DNA from: Oscillospiraceae bacterium
GTDB lineage: Bacteria > Bacillota > Clostridia > Oscillospirales > Ruminococcaceae
Assembly (NCBI GenBank): GCA_017545185.1
Contig: JAFWQJ010000039.1
Coordinates: 1 to 64,000 of the forward strand
Length of the DNA: 64,000 nucleotides
Direction of reading: 5' to 3'
The notes beneath the pieces are model-generated. The model was not told the DNA's origin and ran no database searches. It saw nothing but the letters and a program-made list of their open reading frames with translations. Of the stretch, positions 9,106-17,661 are shown in pieces; within the stretch, counting starts at the first letter, position 1, and each line of letters begins with the position of its first letter. A program made the position numbers and the translations under genes.

Positions 9106-9158
9106 TTGACATTTCTCCCGGTTTGTGCTATACTACAGTTGAACGATTATTCAACTGT
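9106..9158 (+). promoter_or_regulatory. Promoter and operator 1 of the metal-sensor gene
   Basis: TTGACA (9106-9111), 17 bases, TATACT (9129-9134): a near-consensus promoter. The perfect palindrome ACAGTTGA-N8-TCAACTGT (9135-9158) begins immediately after the -10 and covers the transcription start, where a bound ArsR/SmtB repressor would block transcription. The same half-sites recur before the ATPase gene. Confidence 0.85.
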
Positions 9159-9174
9159 CGGACGGAGGTGCGTC

Positions 9175-9528
9175 ATGGAGAAGCAGCCGCATTGTGAATG
9201 CGAGGTCATTCATAAGGATGTTGTCGAGGCCGTCAGCAAGGAGCTGCTCGCGGAGGATGTGTATATGTCCCTTGCGACGCTGTTCAAGCTGTTCGGAGAC
9301 AGCACCCGTGTGCAGATCCTGCACGCGCTGGAGCAGCATGAGCTCTGCGTCTGCGATCTGGCCGCGCTGCTCGGCATGACGAAATCCGCCATTTCGCATC
9401 AGCTGAAATCGCTCCGCCTTGCACGGCTGGTCAAATACCGCCGCGACGGGCAGAATGTGTATTATTCGCTTGCAGATGACCATGTGAAGAAGATTATTGA
9501 CATGGGCTGTGAGCATATCTCGGAATGA
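9175..9528 (+). CDS. ArsR/SmtB family metal-sensing repressor, CadC-like
   Basis: 117 residues, winged-helix repressor expected to sense Zn, Cd or Pb and release DNA when metal binds. Both classical sites are present: a cysteine site with C7 and C9 near the N-terminus and C58/C60 in ELCVCDL of helix 3, and an alpha-5 site with D101, H103, H114 and E117, spaced as in SmtB. The recognition helix is about 70-83 (TKSAISHQLKSLR). ATG 9175 follows GGAGG at 9164-9168; the frame is open further upstream but runs through the promoter. It is followed by the P-type ATPase gene and both carry the same operator, so it probably controls itself and the pump. Confidence 0.92.
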   Translation: MEKQPHCECEVIHKDVVEAVSKELLAEDVYMSLATLFKLFGDSTRVQILHALEQHELCVCDLAALLGMTKSAISHQLKSLRLARLVKYRRDGQNVYYSLADDHVKKIIDMGCEHISE

Positions 9529-9533
9529 AAGCT

Positions 9534-9556
9534 GCGGGGTGCTGCCCCGCTTTTCT
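9534..9556 (+). terminator. Short terminator between sensor and ATPase genes
   Basis: GCGGGG-TGCTG-CCCCGC followed by TTTTC. It suggests that the downstream ATPase relies on its own operator-controlled promoter or on partial read-through. Confidence 0.6.
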
Positions 9557-9565
9557 TCCGGGATG

Positions 9566-9598
9566 TCAGTTGAATATTTGCTCAACTGATGCAAATAT
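9566..9598 (+). promoter_or_regulatory. Operator 2, two overlapping palindromes before the metal ATPase gene
   Basis: TCAGTTGA-N8-TCAACTGA (9566-9589) repeats the half-sites of operator 1. It overlaps a second palindrome, ATATTTGC-N9-GCAAATAT (9574-9598). A weak promoter TTGAAT-N17-AAATAT (9570-9598) could lie within the same stretch, so repressor binding would cover it. Confidence 0.75.
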
Positions 9599-9634
9599 GA
9601 AATTCAGAATCATTTTCAGAATCGGGAGGGTATC

Positions 9635-12121
9635 ATGGAGCTGGTGTATACGCTGAAAGGGCTGGACTGCCCGCACTGCTCGGAAAAGATCGAGCGGGAC
9701 GTTGCTGCAATGGAGCATGTCTCCGCGGCGGCGGTGAACCTCGCGGAGCAGACGCTGACCGTTCACACCGGACATACCGTGCCGGAGGAGCTGCACAGCA
9801 TGATCGAGCAGATCGTGCACCGGCATGAGCCGGAGGTCGAGGTCGTCGCGCACAAGCATGAACATGAACATGAGCACGAACACGAGCATTGCTGCGATCA
9901 TGAGCATGAGCACGAACACGAGCATTGCTGCGATCATGACCATGAACACGAGCATACACATGGACATGAAAACGAACACGCGCATACCGAAAACGCGGTC
10001 GTCCTGACGCTGAAAGGTCTGGACTGCCCGCACTGTGCCGCGCAGATCGAGCATGACACCGAAGCACTTGCGGAGGTCGAAGAAGCAACGGTCAATCTTG
10101 TGCAGCAGACGCTGACGGTCTTTACCGACAGTGCAGACTGCACCGGCATCATCGCGGCGGTCACGGCGATCGTGCACAAGCATGAGCCGGATGTCGAGGT
10201 CATCGCACAGCAGGCGGATGCGCCCGCCCGTTCCGCAGGGGACGACAGCCGCGCAGACCGCATCATGCTTGCAAGGATCCTCGCGGGCGGCGCGGTGTTC
10301 CTCACCGGACTTGCTGCGGAGCATCTGCTGCATCTGCCGAAAGCCGCAGTCTTCGGCATCATGATCGCGGCCTACGTGATCCTTGGCTGGGATGTGGTCT
10401 GGAAGGCGATCCGCAACATCACAAAGGGGCAGATCTTTGACGAGCATTTCCTCATGAGCATCTCGACGGTCGGTGCATTCGCGCTCGGCGAATACCCCGA
10501 AGCCGCGGCGGTCATGCTGTTTTATCAGATCGGTGAATATTTCCAGAGCATGGCGGTCAGGCGCTCCCGCCGGTCGATCTCCGCGCTGCTGGATATCCGG
10601 CCGGATACGGCGAATGTCCTGCGCGGCGGCACGGTCACGGAAGTCCCCGCGGAGCAGGTGCGGGTCGGCGAACAGATCCTCGTCCGGGCGGGCGAACGCA
10701 TCCCGCTGGACGGCACCGTCACCGAGGGCGACTCCATGCTCGATACCGTTGCGCTGACCGGCGAATCCGTGCCGCGGCACATAAAACCCGGCGACGCGGC
10801 GCTCTCCGGCTGCATCAATCAGAACGGCACGCTGACCGTCACGGTGACAAAGCCGTTCCGCGAATCGACCGCGAGCAAGATCATCGACATGGTCGAAAAC
10901 GCGTCCGCACGCAAGGCGCCGACCGAGAATTTCATCACGACCTTTGCGCGGTATTATACGCCGGTCGTCGTCGGACTGGCCGTGCTGCTGGCGGTGCTCC
11001 CGCCGCTGCTGACCGGCGGCGCATGGTCGGAATGGCTCCGCAGGGCATTCGTGTTCCTGATCGTCTCCTGCCCGTGCGCGCTGGTGCTCTCCATTCCGCT
11101 GACCTTTTTCAGCGGGATCGGTGCCGCTTCGCGCTGCGGCGTGCTCGTCAAGGGCAGCAATGACCTCGAAGCGCTGAGCAAGGTCACACAGCTGGTCTTT
11201 GATAAGACCGGCACGCTGACAAAGGGTGTTTTCCGCGTATCTGCGATCATTCCCGCAGAGGGATATACCGAAGAAGAGCTGCTCCGCCTTGCGGCCTGCT
11301 GCGAACAGAATTCCAATCACCCGATCGCCGTTTCGATTCCTGCGGCCTATGACGGCGCACTGAATGCGGCGGACGTCACGGCCTGCGAGGAGATCTCCGG
11401 CCGCGGTATCCGCGCGGAGATCGGCGGAAAGACCGTCCTGACCGGCAGCGCCAAGCTGATGCGCGAAAACGGCATTGATTTCGCGGAAAACGATACACCC
11501 GGCACAAAGGTCTATGTCGCTTCGGACGGCAGCTATGCCGGCTGCATTCTGATCACGGACGAGATCAAAGCAGATGCGAAGGAAACCGTCAGCAGACTGC
11601 GCCGCGAGGGCATCGGCAAAACGGTGATGCTGACCGGCGACGACCGCAGCGTCGCGGAGGCTGTTGCAAAGGAACTGGGGCTGGATGCGTGCTATGCGCA
11701 GCTGCTCCCGGAGGAAAAGGTCAGCCGTCTGGAGGCGCTGCTCAAAGAGCTGCCCGCCGGCGAGAAGCTCGCGTTTGTCGGTGACGGCATCAACGATGCG
11801 CCGGTGCTGGCGCGTGCGGATGTCGGCATTGCAATGGGCGCACTCGGCGCGGATGCCGCGATCGAAGCGGCGGACGTCGTACTGATGACCGACGAACCCG
11901 CAAGGCTCTCCGACGCGATCGCGGCTGCAAAGCAGACCAAGCGCATTGTCATGCAGAACATTGTGTTCGCGATCGGCGTCAAGGTGCTGCTGCTGATTCT
12001 CGGCGCACTCGGACTGGTCGGCATGTGGTGGGCGGTATTCGGTGACGTCGGCGTCACGCTGATCGCCGTCCTGAACGCCCTGCGCGCGATGAAAGCGGTA
12101 TCGCTCCGCGATGATTCATAA
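9635..12121 (+). CDS. Heavy-metal P1B-type ATPase (Zn/Cd/Pb exporter, ZntA/CadA-like) with two metal-binding domains
   Basis: 828 residues. Two N-terminal HMA domains carry GLDCPHC at C12/C15 and C131/C134. Between them lies a His/Glu linker (about 73-118) containing two CC pairs and tandem near-repeats. The core has the TGES actuator motif, membrane metal motif C479-P-C481, phosphorylation site D523 in DKTGTLTKG, and the hinge GDGINDAP. CPC plus the CadC-like neighbour indicates export of Zn(II), Cd(II) or Pb(II) across the cytoplasmic membrane rather than Cu(I). ATG 9635 follows GGGAGG. Terminator hairpin at 12215-12245. Confidence 0.95.
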   Translation: MELVYTLKGLDCPHCSEKIERDVAAMEHVSAAAVNLAEQTLTVHTGHTVPEELHSMIEQIVHRHEPEVEVVAHKHEHEHEHEHEHCCDHEHEHEHEHCCDHDHEHEHTHGHENEHAHTENAVVLTLKGLDCPHCAAQIEHDTEALAEVEEATVNLVQQTLTVFTDSADCTGIIAAVTAIVHKHEPDVEVIAQQADAPARSAGDDSRADRIMLARILAGGAVFLTGLAAEHLLHLPKAAVFGIMIAAYVILGWDVVWKAIRNITKGQIFDEHFLMSISTVGAFALGEYPEAAAVMLFYQIGEYFQSMAVRRSRRSISALLDIRPDTANVLRGGTVTEVPAEQVRVGEQILVRAGERIPLDGTVTEGDSMLDTVALTGESVPRHIKPGDAALSGCINQNGTLTVTVTKPFRESTASKIIDMVENASARKAPTENFITTFARYYTPVVVGLAVLLAVLPPLLTGGAWSEWLRRAFVFLIVSCPCALVLSIPLTFFSGIGAASRCGVLVKGSNDLEALSKVTQLVFDKTGTLTKGVFRVSAIIPAEGYTEEELLRLAACCEQNSNHPIAVSIPAAYDGALNAADVTACEEISGRGIRAEIGGKTVLTGSAKLMRENGIDFAENDTPGTKVYVASDGSYAGCILITDEIKADAKETVSRLRREGIGKTVMLTGDDRSVAEAVAKELGLDACYAQLLPEEKVSRLEALLKELPAGEKLAFVGDGINDAPVLARADVGIAMGALGADAAIEAADVVLMTDEPARLSDAIAAAKQTKRIVMQNIVFAIGVKVLLLILGALGLVGMWWAVFGDVGVTLIAVLNALRAMKAVSLRDDS

Positions 12122-12470
12122 TGGGCTCCGCCAAACATGAAGAAACTTGTTTCTTCATGTTGAACCCTGCCAAAGGGACACTGTCCCTTTGGAATCCCAT
12201 TATAAAGAACAAGAGGGTGCTGATGTAACAATCGGCACCCGTTTTGTATTCAGCTGGCGGTCGGCTGCAGGCTAACGGTTTGCAGCCTCTTAAAAGTTTC
12301 GCGCAAGCCTTTTCAAAGGCTTGCGGGTCAAGGGCAGAGCCCGCAGGCATTTCCCTCCGGGGACGGTGCGCGAAGCTCTCCCAACAATCTGAACTTCACG
12401 CCGCTGCCGCGGCTTCTTCAGCGGTGCTTTTCCCAATACTGACGCCCGGCGACAACATAGATCAAATATG
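12122..12470. repeat. Mosaic of palindromic repeats between the ATPase gene and the dockerin operon
   Basis: This 350-bp gap has no gene. In order: a 13-bp perfect inverted repeat with a 2-base loop (12134-12161); an 11-bp inverted repeat CCAAAGGGACA/TGTCCCTTTGG (12170-12192, family R4, compare 60828-60875); a terminator GGGTGC..GCACCC-GTTTT (12215-12245) for the ATPase gene; an inverted R3-like block with the palindrome GCAAGCCTTT-TC-AAAGGCTTGC (12303-12324); and a partial R2-like block (about 12350-12440). Confidence 0.65.
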
Positions 12471-12471
12471 C

Positions 12472-12514
12472 AAAACAGCCTGCGGGAACCATCATCCCCG
12501 CAGGCTGCTTTTTA
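12472..12514. terminator. Bidirectional terminator at the end of the dockerin operon
   Basis: An 11-bp perfect stem (CAGCCTGCGGG 12476-12486 with CCCGCAGGCTG 12497-12507) has TTTT on the minus-strand side and CTTTTT on the plus-strand side, so it can end the minus-strand operon as well as plus-strand read-through. Confidence 0.85.
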
Positions 12515-14683
12515 TGCCAATGTGATCTTCTTCGCGATATACTGCAAAATCATCGTTGCATCGCTTTCATCGGTCTTGCCGTTTTTGTCCGCATCCGCAT
12601 TTCGGAGCCCCTGCTCCGTGACGGCCGCATCCCTGTCCTCGACTGCATAGCGCATGACCAGCACCGCATCGGAAACATCGACAAAACCGTCGCAGTTGGC
12701 GTCGCCTTTGCGCTGTTCGGATGCAGCTTTTTCTGCATTTCCAATCACGATCACCGGCTTATGTATCGTGCAGGAGCCGGAAGCTTCTCCGCCGCCGGCT
12801 TGCACCTCGGCGTATACCTCACAGATTTTTCTTTCGTCCCATACATCTTTGCTGTTGTCGATCCCTTTCCATGCACGGATATGTTCGAGGAGCGGCACCG
12901 TGCTGTGCGGCGAGACGATTGCGTCCGGATCATAGCCATTCACATGCCGGACGCTCCAATACTGATAGATCGGCAGGTCGGTTCCGGGTTCCGTTTTCAC
13001 GGTGATATACAGATCGTACCGGGCAAAGTCGATTTCCGTTGTTCCCAGCAGCTTTGCACCGCCGCCGGGCGGGCGGCTTCCGATCCAGCCCTCAATGATA
13101 TAGAACTCCCCGTATCTGTTTCCGGACTGTGTTCTCCCCGGCTCAAGATAACGGCCGTTCACACCGTACCATGCATCACCCTCCGCTTCAATGGCCGTTA
13201 TATAGGATACATCGTATGCAGTGAGCAGGCCGGCTCTGAGGGGCTCCGAATGCCGCGCACCGTTCCGGAGCCTGCATTCGGTCACACCGTCCCATGAACC
13301 GCACAAAGCACCTTTCTGCATATTCCACTGCTCAAATGTTCCCGCATCATTCTCATTCCAGCCCTCCCGGAACCATTCATCCGGTATCTGCTTCGGCGAC
13401 TTTGCCTGCGACAGATCAATCTCCGGTTCGCAGCCCGCCTTCGCGAAGGTCATGCTGTCGATCCAGAACGGAAAATTCTCTCCGTAGCCTCCCTCTGCGT
13501 CGAAATATACGTGAAAATCCCTCAGTACGGGCTTGAGACGAATCGCATTCAGCCGAAGAATGCACCATTCTCCCTTCCGGCTGTCTACGAAATCATACTC
13601 ATGATTGAACGCACCGTTCTCATCTATATATTCCAGCGTCATGGAAAATCTCAGATCATCCTTGAAGTTCTGCATCACTGCGGCCTGCAGGACATATTCC
13701 TCATCCGTCCTGACCGCATACGGCATCAATGAAAATTCAGGCCCGCACATCGTATTTTCCGGCCCTTCAACATACAGAGAACGCGCGCCCTCTGCACAGT
13801 ACCGGCTGTCAGGCACCGGATCAGTCGGATCATCGCTGCCGCGGGCGATCCATTTCCCGACCGAATTTTCAAAATCCTCCGTGAAAAAGACACCGTTCTC
13901 ATCTGCTTCCTGCTTCGGCATCTCCGACGTAAGCCTGAGCGAATAATCCGCCTTTTCGACCCGCAGGCTGCCTTCTGTATTACCGCGCTGGATGCCCCTG
14001 GACTCCGTATAAAACCCGAAACGCTCGATACTGAACGAATCCGGCAGCAGCCTTTGCTGTTTCCATTCTGCCAGATGCGCGCATAGATCGACCGTACCGC
14101 TCACATGCGCCGTCTCCGGATCATCAAGCCCATTTTCCGCTGCTGCGCTCCAGATCTGCCGGTATTTCCGGCGGCCTTCGATCGAAGGGGCGTTTGTGCA
14201 GGTATGCTCATAGATCGTATAGGCCTTTCCGTTGATATCCGCAGTGTCCCGGTTTCCGCTTTTATCGGAAGGCGGCCGCGATGTGTTCCAGCCGTCCACA
14301 ATGTAATACTCGCACAGCGTACTGCCGGTTATCCAGCCGTGCACGCCGTAAAACATATCGCCTTCCGCGGTGATCTCCGCCTCATAATCCAGTTTCAGCT
14401 GCTGCAGATATGACTGATCCACCGGCAGTCCGAAACAGAGCGATTTTTCTGCCTGGTGAAAAGGCACATCACGCCATGCACATTCAAAGCAGCCCGGTCC
14501 CCCAGGAACCTCGTTTGTAAATTCATGCGTTCCCATCAGCCGCCCCTGCACATACTGCCCGCAGACAAAATCTTGCTCCGTCAGCACGGGGACTGTTTCA
14601 GCATCCGCATACACATCAGAATGCGGAACCGCTGCCGCCGCAAATACCGCGGCGGCAAGCAGTCCCAAGAAACGCTGCTTCAT
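12512..14683 (-). CDS. Secreted GH11-CBM22-GH11-dockerin protein (last gene of the dockerin operon)
   Basis: 723 residues. Signal peptide about 1-26. First GH11 module about 35-250 with nucleophile E125 (CEYYIVDGW) and a candidate acid/base E227. CBM22-like module about 262-420. Second GH11 module about 435-645 with E526 (GEFYIIEGW) and E626. Dockerin 658-720 with two loops (GDANCDGFVDVSDAV, NADADKNGKTDESDA). Both GH11 modules keep the two catalytic glutamates as far as alignment by eye allows, so xylanase activity is possible, although the thumb region differs from the canonical PSIxG sequence in the second copy. AAAGGAG precedes the start; 17 bases separate it from the upstream gene. Confidence 0.87.
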   Translation of the reverse strand: MKQRFLGLLAAAVFAAAAVPHSDVYADAETVPVLTEQDFVCGQYVQGRLMGTHEFTNEVPGGPGCFECAWRDVPFHQAEKSLCFGLPVDQSYLQQLKLDYEAEITAEGDMFYGVHGWITGSTLCEYYIVDGWNTSRPPSDKSGNRDTADINGKAYTIYEHTCTNAPSIEGRRKYRQIWSAAAENGLDDPETAHVSGTVDLCAHLAEWKQQRLLPDSFSIERFGFYTESRGIQRGNTEGSLRVEKADYSLRLTSEMPKQEADENGVFFTEDFENSVGKWIARGSDDPTDPVPDSRYCAEGARSLYVEGPENTMCGPEFSLMPYAVRTDEEYVLQAAVMQNFKDDLRFSMTLEYIDENGAFNHEYDFVDSRKGEWCILRLNAIRLKPVLRDFHVYFDAEGGYGENFPFWIDSMTFAKAGCEPEIDLSQAKSPKQIPDEWFREGWNENDAGTFEQWNMQKGALCGSWDGVTECRLRNGARHSEPLRAGLLTAYDVSYITAIEAEGDAWYGVNGRYLEPGRTQSGNRYGEFYIIEGWIGSRPPGGGAKLLGTTEIDFARYDLYITVKTEPGTDLPIYQYWSVRHVNGYDPDAIVSPHSTVPLLEHIRAWKGIDNSKDVWDERKICEVYAEVQAGGGEASGSCTIHKPVIVIGNAEKAASEQRKGDANCDGFVDVSDAVLVMRYAVEDRDAAVTEQGLRNADADKNGKTDESDATMILQYIAKKITLA

Positions 14684-14700
14684 AAAGCTGCTCCTTTCGG

Positions 14701-15681
14701 TCAGAACGTGAGCTTCTTTGCGATATATTTGAGGATCAGCGCTGCGTCGCTTTCATCGGTCCTGCCGTTTTTGTCAACATCCGCATTTCGGAGCCCCTGC
14801 TCTGTGACGGCCGCATCCCTGTCCTCGACAGCATAGCGCATGACCAGCACCGCGTCCGAGATATCGACAAAACCGTCGCAGTTCGCGTCGCCGGTCAGCG
14901 TTTCCGCCTCTGTATTCCGGATCCTGATCTCCGGCTTTGCGATGACACAGCTGCCGGACGCAGCGCATTCCGCTCCGCCCCATGCATCGGCCTCAAAATA
15001 CACCTGCCGGAGGTTTCTCCCCTGCCATGTGTCTGCTCCGTCAAGCGCATCCCATGCACGGATATGTTCAAGGAGCGGAACGGTTCCGCTGCAGGCTTTG
15101 CCCGCTGTGTATGCGTTCTCATGCCGGATGCTCCAGTAACTGACCTCCGGCGGCGGCGGTTCGATCCCGAGCGGGGTATACACTGTGACATACAGATCAT
15201 ACTGTACGCCGCCGATCTCCGCGGTTCCCAGATGATTTGCGCCTTCTCCGGGCGGGCAGTAGCCCTCCCAGCCTTCGATGATATAAAACTTTCCGTACCG
15301 GCTGCGGTACTCCGGCTGTTCCGCCTCGAGGTAACTGCCGTTCACACCGTAGTAAAATGCGCCCTGTTCCGCGCTGATCTCCGCCTGATAGGAAATATCA
15401 AAGGCAGAAAGCTGCCCGATCACTTGCTCATTCTCCGCATACCCGGCACCGTTCCGGAAATAGCTGTTATAAATGCCGTCCCATGTTCCGGTAATACTGC
15501 CGTCCGGATGATCCTGCAGTTCAAACGTGCCCCTGTAATCCTGATTCCAGCCTTCCCAGTAATCACCGCCGGTCTGTTCACTCATGATCTGCAGGTCGTC
15601 TGCCGACGCAGGAAATGCCGGGACCGCTGCCGCCGCAAATACCGCGGCGGCAAGCAGGCCGAAAATTCTCTGCTTCATCAT
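14701..15681 (-). CDS. Secreted GH11-like protein with dockerin; nucleophile replaced by Lys
   Basis: 326 residues. Signal peptide about 1-27, GH11 fold about 38-250, dockerin about 262-324. The canonical EYYIVEGW strand reads KFYIIEGW here, so the catalytic nucleophile position holds K131 (codon AAG); the candidate acid/base E230 remains in YFEADAWGG. A retaining glycosidase without its nucleophile should not turn over substrate, so binding to xylan or another glycan is more likely than hydrolysis. The module is closest to the second GH11 module of the downstream gene (shared RYG-(K/E)-FYIIEGW and VPLLEHIRAW). AAAGGA precedes the ATG. Gaps of 16 and 17 bases to its neighbours place it inside the operon. 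Confidence 0.87.
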   Translation of the reverse strand: MMKQRIFGLLAAAVFAAAAVPAFPASADDLQIMSEQTGGDYWEGWNQDYRGTFELQDHPDGSITGTWDGIYNSYFRNGAGYAENEQVIGQLSAFDISYQAEISAEQGAFYYGVNGSYLEAEQPEYRSRYGKFYIIEGWEGYCPPGEGANHLGTAEIGGVQYDLYVTVYTPLGIEPPPPEVSYWSIRHENAYTAGKACSGTVPLLEHIRAWDALDGADTWQGRNLRQVYFEADAWGGAECAASGSCVIAKPEIRIRNTEAETLTGDANCDGFVDISDAVLVMRYAVEDRDAAVTEQGLRNADVDKNGRTDESDAALILKYIAKKLTF

Positions 15682-15697
15682 AAAGCTGTCCTTTCTG

Positions 15698-17632
15698 TCA
15701 GAACGTGATCTTCTTCGCGATATATTTGAGGATCATCGTTGCATCGTCTTCATTGGTCTTGCCGTTTTTGTCAACATCCGCGTTTTTGAGCCCCTGCTCT
15801 GTGACAGCAGCGTCCCTGTCCTCAACTGCATAGCGCATGACCAGCACCGCATCCGAAACATCGACAAAGCCGTCACAGTTAGCGTCGCCGGGCTTGGCTG
15901 CATTCATTTCCTGCATCATATCCATGATGTCGTAGTAGGACTGATACGGTGTGAGGGTCATATCCATGTTACTGGTTCCGAAATTCCGGACATCGGTCCG
16001 GAACAGGCCGACGGGCACGTAGTCAGAGATCATATAATTGGTGCTGATCTCACCGAACGACACGCTGGTGATATGATCTGCGTGATTGATCGCCGCCTTG
16101 AAAAACGCCTTCCAGCATTCGCCGGTGCCGTCCGCGCCGTACTCATCGCCGGCGACCTGCACGGATCCGATCTGCATGTTCAGTCCCAGCGCTTCGCACT
16201 TGCTGATCTTCTGCTCAAATTCCGCCGCATCAAATTCGCCGGAATATTCAAAGGTCAGCGACATGCCGTCCAGATAATTTCCGGCCTTCAGGATATCCTT
16301 CGCGACTTCAAACGGATCCTTCGCCTTCAGTGTGTCTGCCAGATAGAGCTTGCAGCCCTCCGGCGCGTACTTTCTTGCGAACTTGTACGCCTCCGTGATA
16401 TAGCTTGTGTCGTCGCCGAACACCGAATACCAGTCCAGCACGGTCAGATTCGGATCGTGCTTCTCTTCCAGACTGTCACAGACGATATACGATTCCAGGA
16501 TCAGATCCGGATATTTCGTTTTGATGTAAGAGAACGTCCCCTTGATGATGCTCTCAATGCGTGCAAGCCCTTCCTCCGGCGTGCATTCAAACAGTTCCTG
16601 CGGCAGCAGGAGCGGGTTCGGCAGGAAGGATTTGCCGTTCACCGGGATCTGATTCTGCTCTGCAAAGGCAAGGAAATCGTCCGCATCGGTGAAATCCATT
16701 TCCACATCTGTTCCCTCAACGGATTTGATATGAGTAAACGACGGCGTCAGCTCCGCGCCCGGGGTCAGCAGATTGTACTGTCTGCCGCACATCTCCCGGT
16801 ATCCCGGATACATCATATAGCCGTTCCGCGTCACGCCGCCGAGCCGGAAATACGGCGCAAACACATCCTTTAAGCCCTGCTCCGTGCTCGTGCCCGACGT
16901 ACTGCTGACCGTAAACACCGGCGCTTTGACCGTGCAGATGCCGGCGGCCTTCTCCGGACCTCTGCCGTATGCAAACACCGCGGCAAATGCCTGATAAAGC
17001 TGATAGCCTGCATCAAGATATTCCGTGTCCTCCCATGCACGGAGAAGCTCCGCCACCGGAACGGTTCCCTTGTACGCAGCCTTTTCGCCTGCTTTCCATG
17101 TATTTTCATGCCGGATGCTCCAGTATGTCCATACATTCCGCGGTTCTCCGTTATTCGGATCGTTGGCCTGCCGCTGTCCCGGGAACAGATCGTACTGCAC
17201 GCCGCCGACCTCGACGGTTTTCACAGGCTCCGTTCCGTTATAGGGATCCCAGCCCGTCCAGCCGTCGAGAATGTAGAACTCCGTCTGCGGATTGTTCAGC
17301 CAGCCGTAAGCGCCGTAATACGCGACGCCCATCGCCTCAGCCTCAAGCTCATAGGCGATATCATACTGCGACGGCATGTCGATCGGATCATCGTAATCCT
17401 TGCCGTGCAGCACCGTACATTCCGCAATGGTATCCCACCGCGCGGAAAGGCTGCCGTCCGCATTTTCCTCGCACTGAAACGCACCGATGCCGTCCGCGTT
17501 CCAGCCCTCCATATAGCTGTTGTCCGCGCCCTTCTTTTTGAAGCCGCCGTCCTCCAGCGTGTCGGCAAAGGCCGGAACCGATGCTGCCGCCATCACCGCG
17601 GCAGTCAGAAATGCGCAAAACCGTTTTTTCAT
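15698..17632 (-). CDS. Secreted GH11-like plus degenerate GH10-like protein with dockerin (probable pseudo-xylanase)
   Basis: 644 residues from ATG 17632, which has AGGAGG at the right distance; the frame also opens at TTG 17638. Signal peptide about 1-24; GH11-like 35-240; GH10-like 255-575; dockerin about 580-642. GH11 keeps nucleophile E118 (TEFYILDGW), but the acid/base position is A218. In the GH10-like module the acid/base Asn-Glu pair is Asp-Ser (S387 in YIVCDSLE) and the nucleophile is S490 (MQIGSVQV); the HTFIWHSQ substrate motif and the CENEM motif are also gone. The barrel pattern (FRLGG, FAEQN, FARKYAP, GNYLDGMSL) is kept. The GH10 part cannot be a normal xylanase; a binding or structural role is inferred. 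Confidence 0.88.
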   Translation of the reverse strand: MKKRFCAFLTAAVMAAASVPAFADTLEDGGFKKKGADNSYMEGWNADGIGAFQCEENADGSLSARWDTIAECTVLHGKDYDDPIDMPSQYDIAYELEAEAMGVAYYGAYGWLNNPQTEFYILDGWTGWDPYNGTEPVKTVEVGGVQYDLFPGQRQANDPNNGEPRNVWTYWSIRHENTWKAGEKAAYKGTVPVAELLRAWEDTEYLDAGYQLYQAFAAVFAYGRGPEKAAGICTVKAPVFTVSSTSGTSTEQGLKDVFAPYFRLGGVTRNGYMMYPGYREMCGRQYNLLTPGAELTPSFTHIKSVEGTDVEMDFTDADDFLAFAEQNQIPVNGKSFLPNPLLLPQELFECTPEEGLARIESIIKGTFSYIKTKYPDLILESYIVCDSLEEKHDPNLTVLDWYSVFGDDTSYITEAYKFARKYAPEGCKLYLADTLKAKDPFEVAKDILKAGNYLDGMSLTFEYSGEFDAAEFEQKISKCEALGLNMQIGSVQVAGDEYGADGTGECWKAFFKAAINHADHITSVSFGEISTNYMISDYVPVGLFRTDVRNFGTSNMDMTLTPYQSYYDIMDMMQEMNAAKPGDANCDGFVDVSDAVLVMRYAVEDRDAAVTEQGLKNADVDKNGKTNEDDATMILKYIAKKITF

Positions 17633-17661
17633 ATTCAAAACCTCCTGTTCTCGTCAAAAAA

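Noticed and set aside
9848-9990. A CRISPR-like or phase-variable repeat tract in the ATPase gene
   Set aside because: The repeats are codons of an in-frame His/Glu linker with no spacers and no homopolymer slippage tract; they are explained by the protein.
9566-11320. A 584-codon minus-strand frame opposite the metal ATPase
   Set aside because: The plus-strand ATPase has all P-type motifs; the minus-strand frame is a composition artefact of the His/Glu-rich codons.
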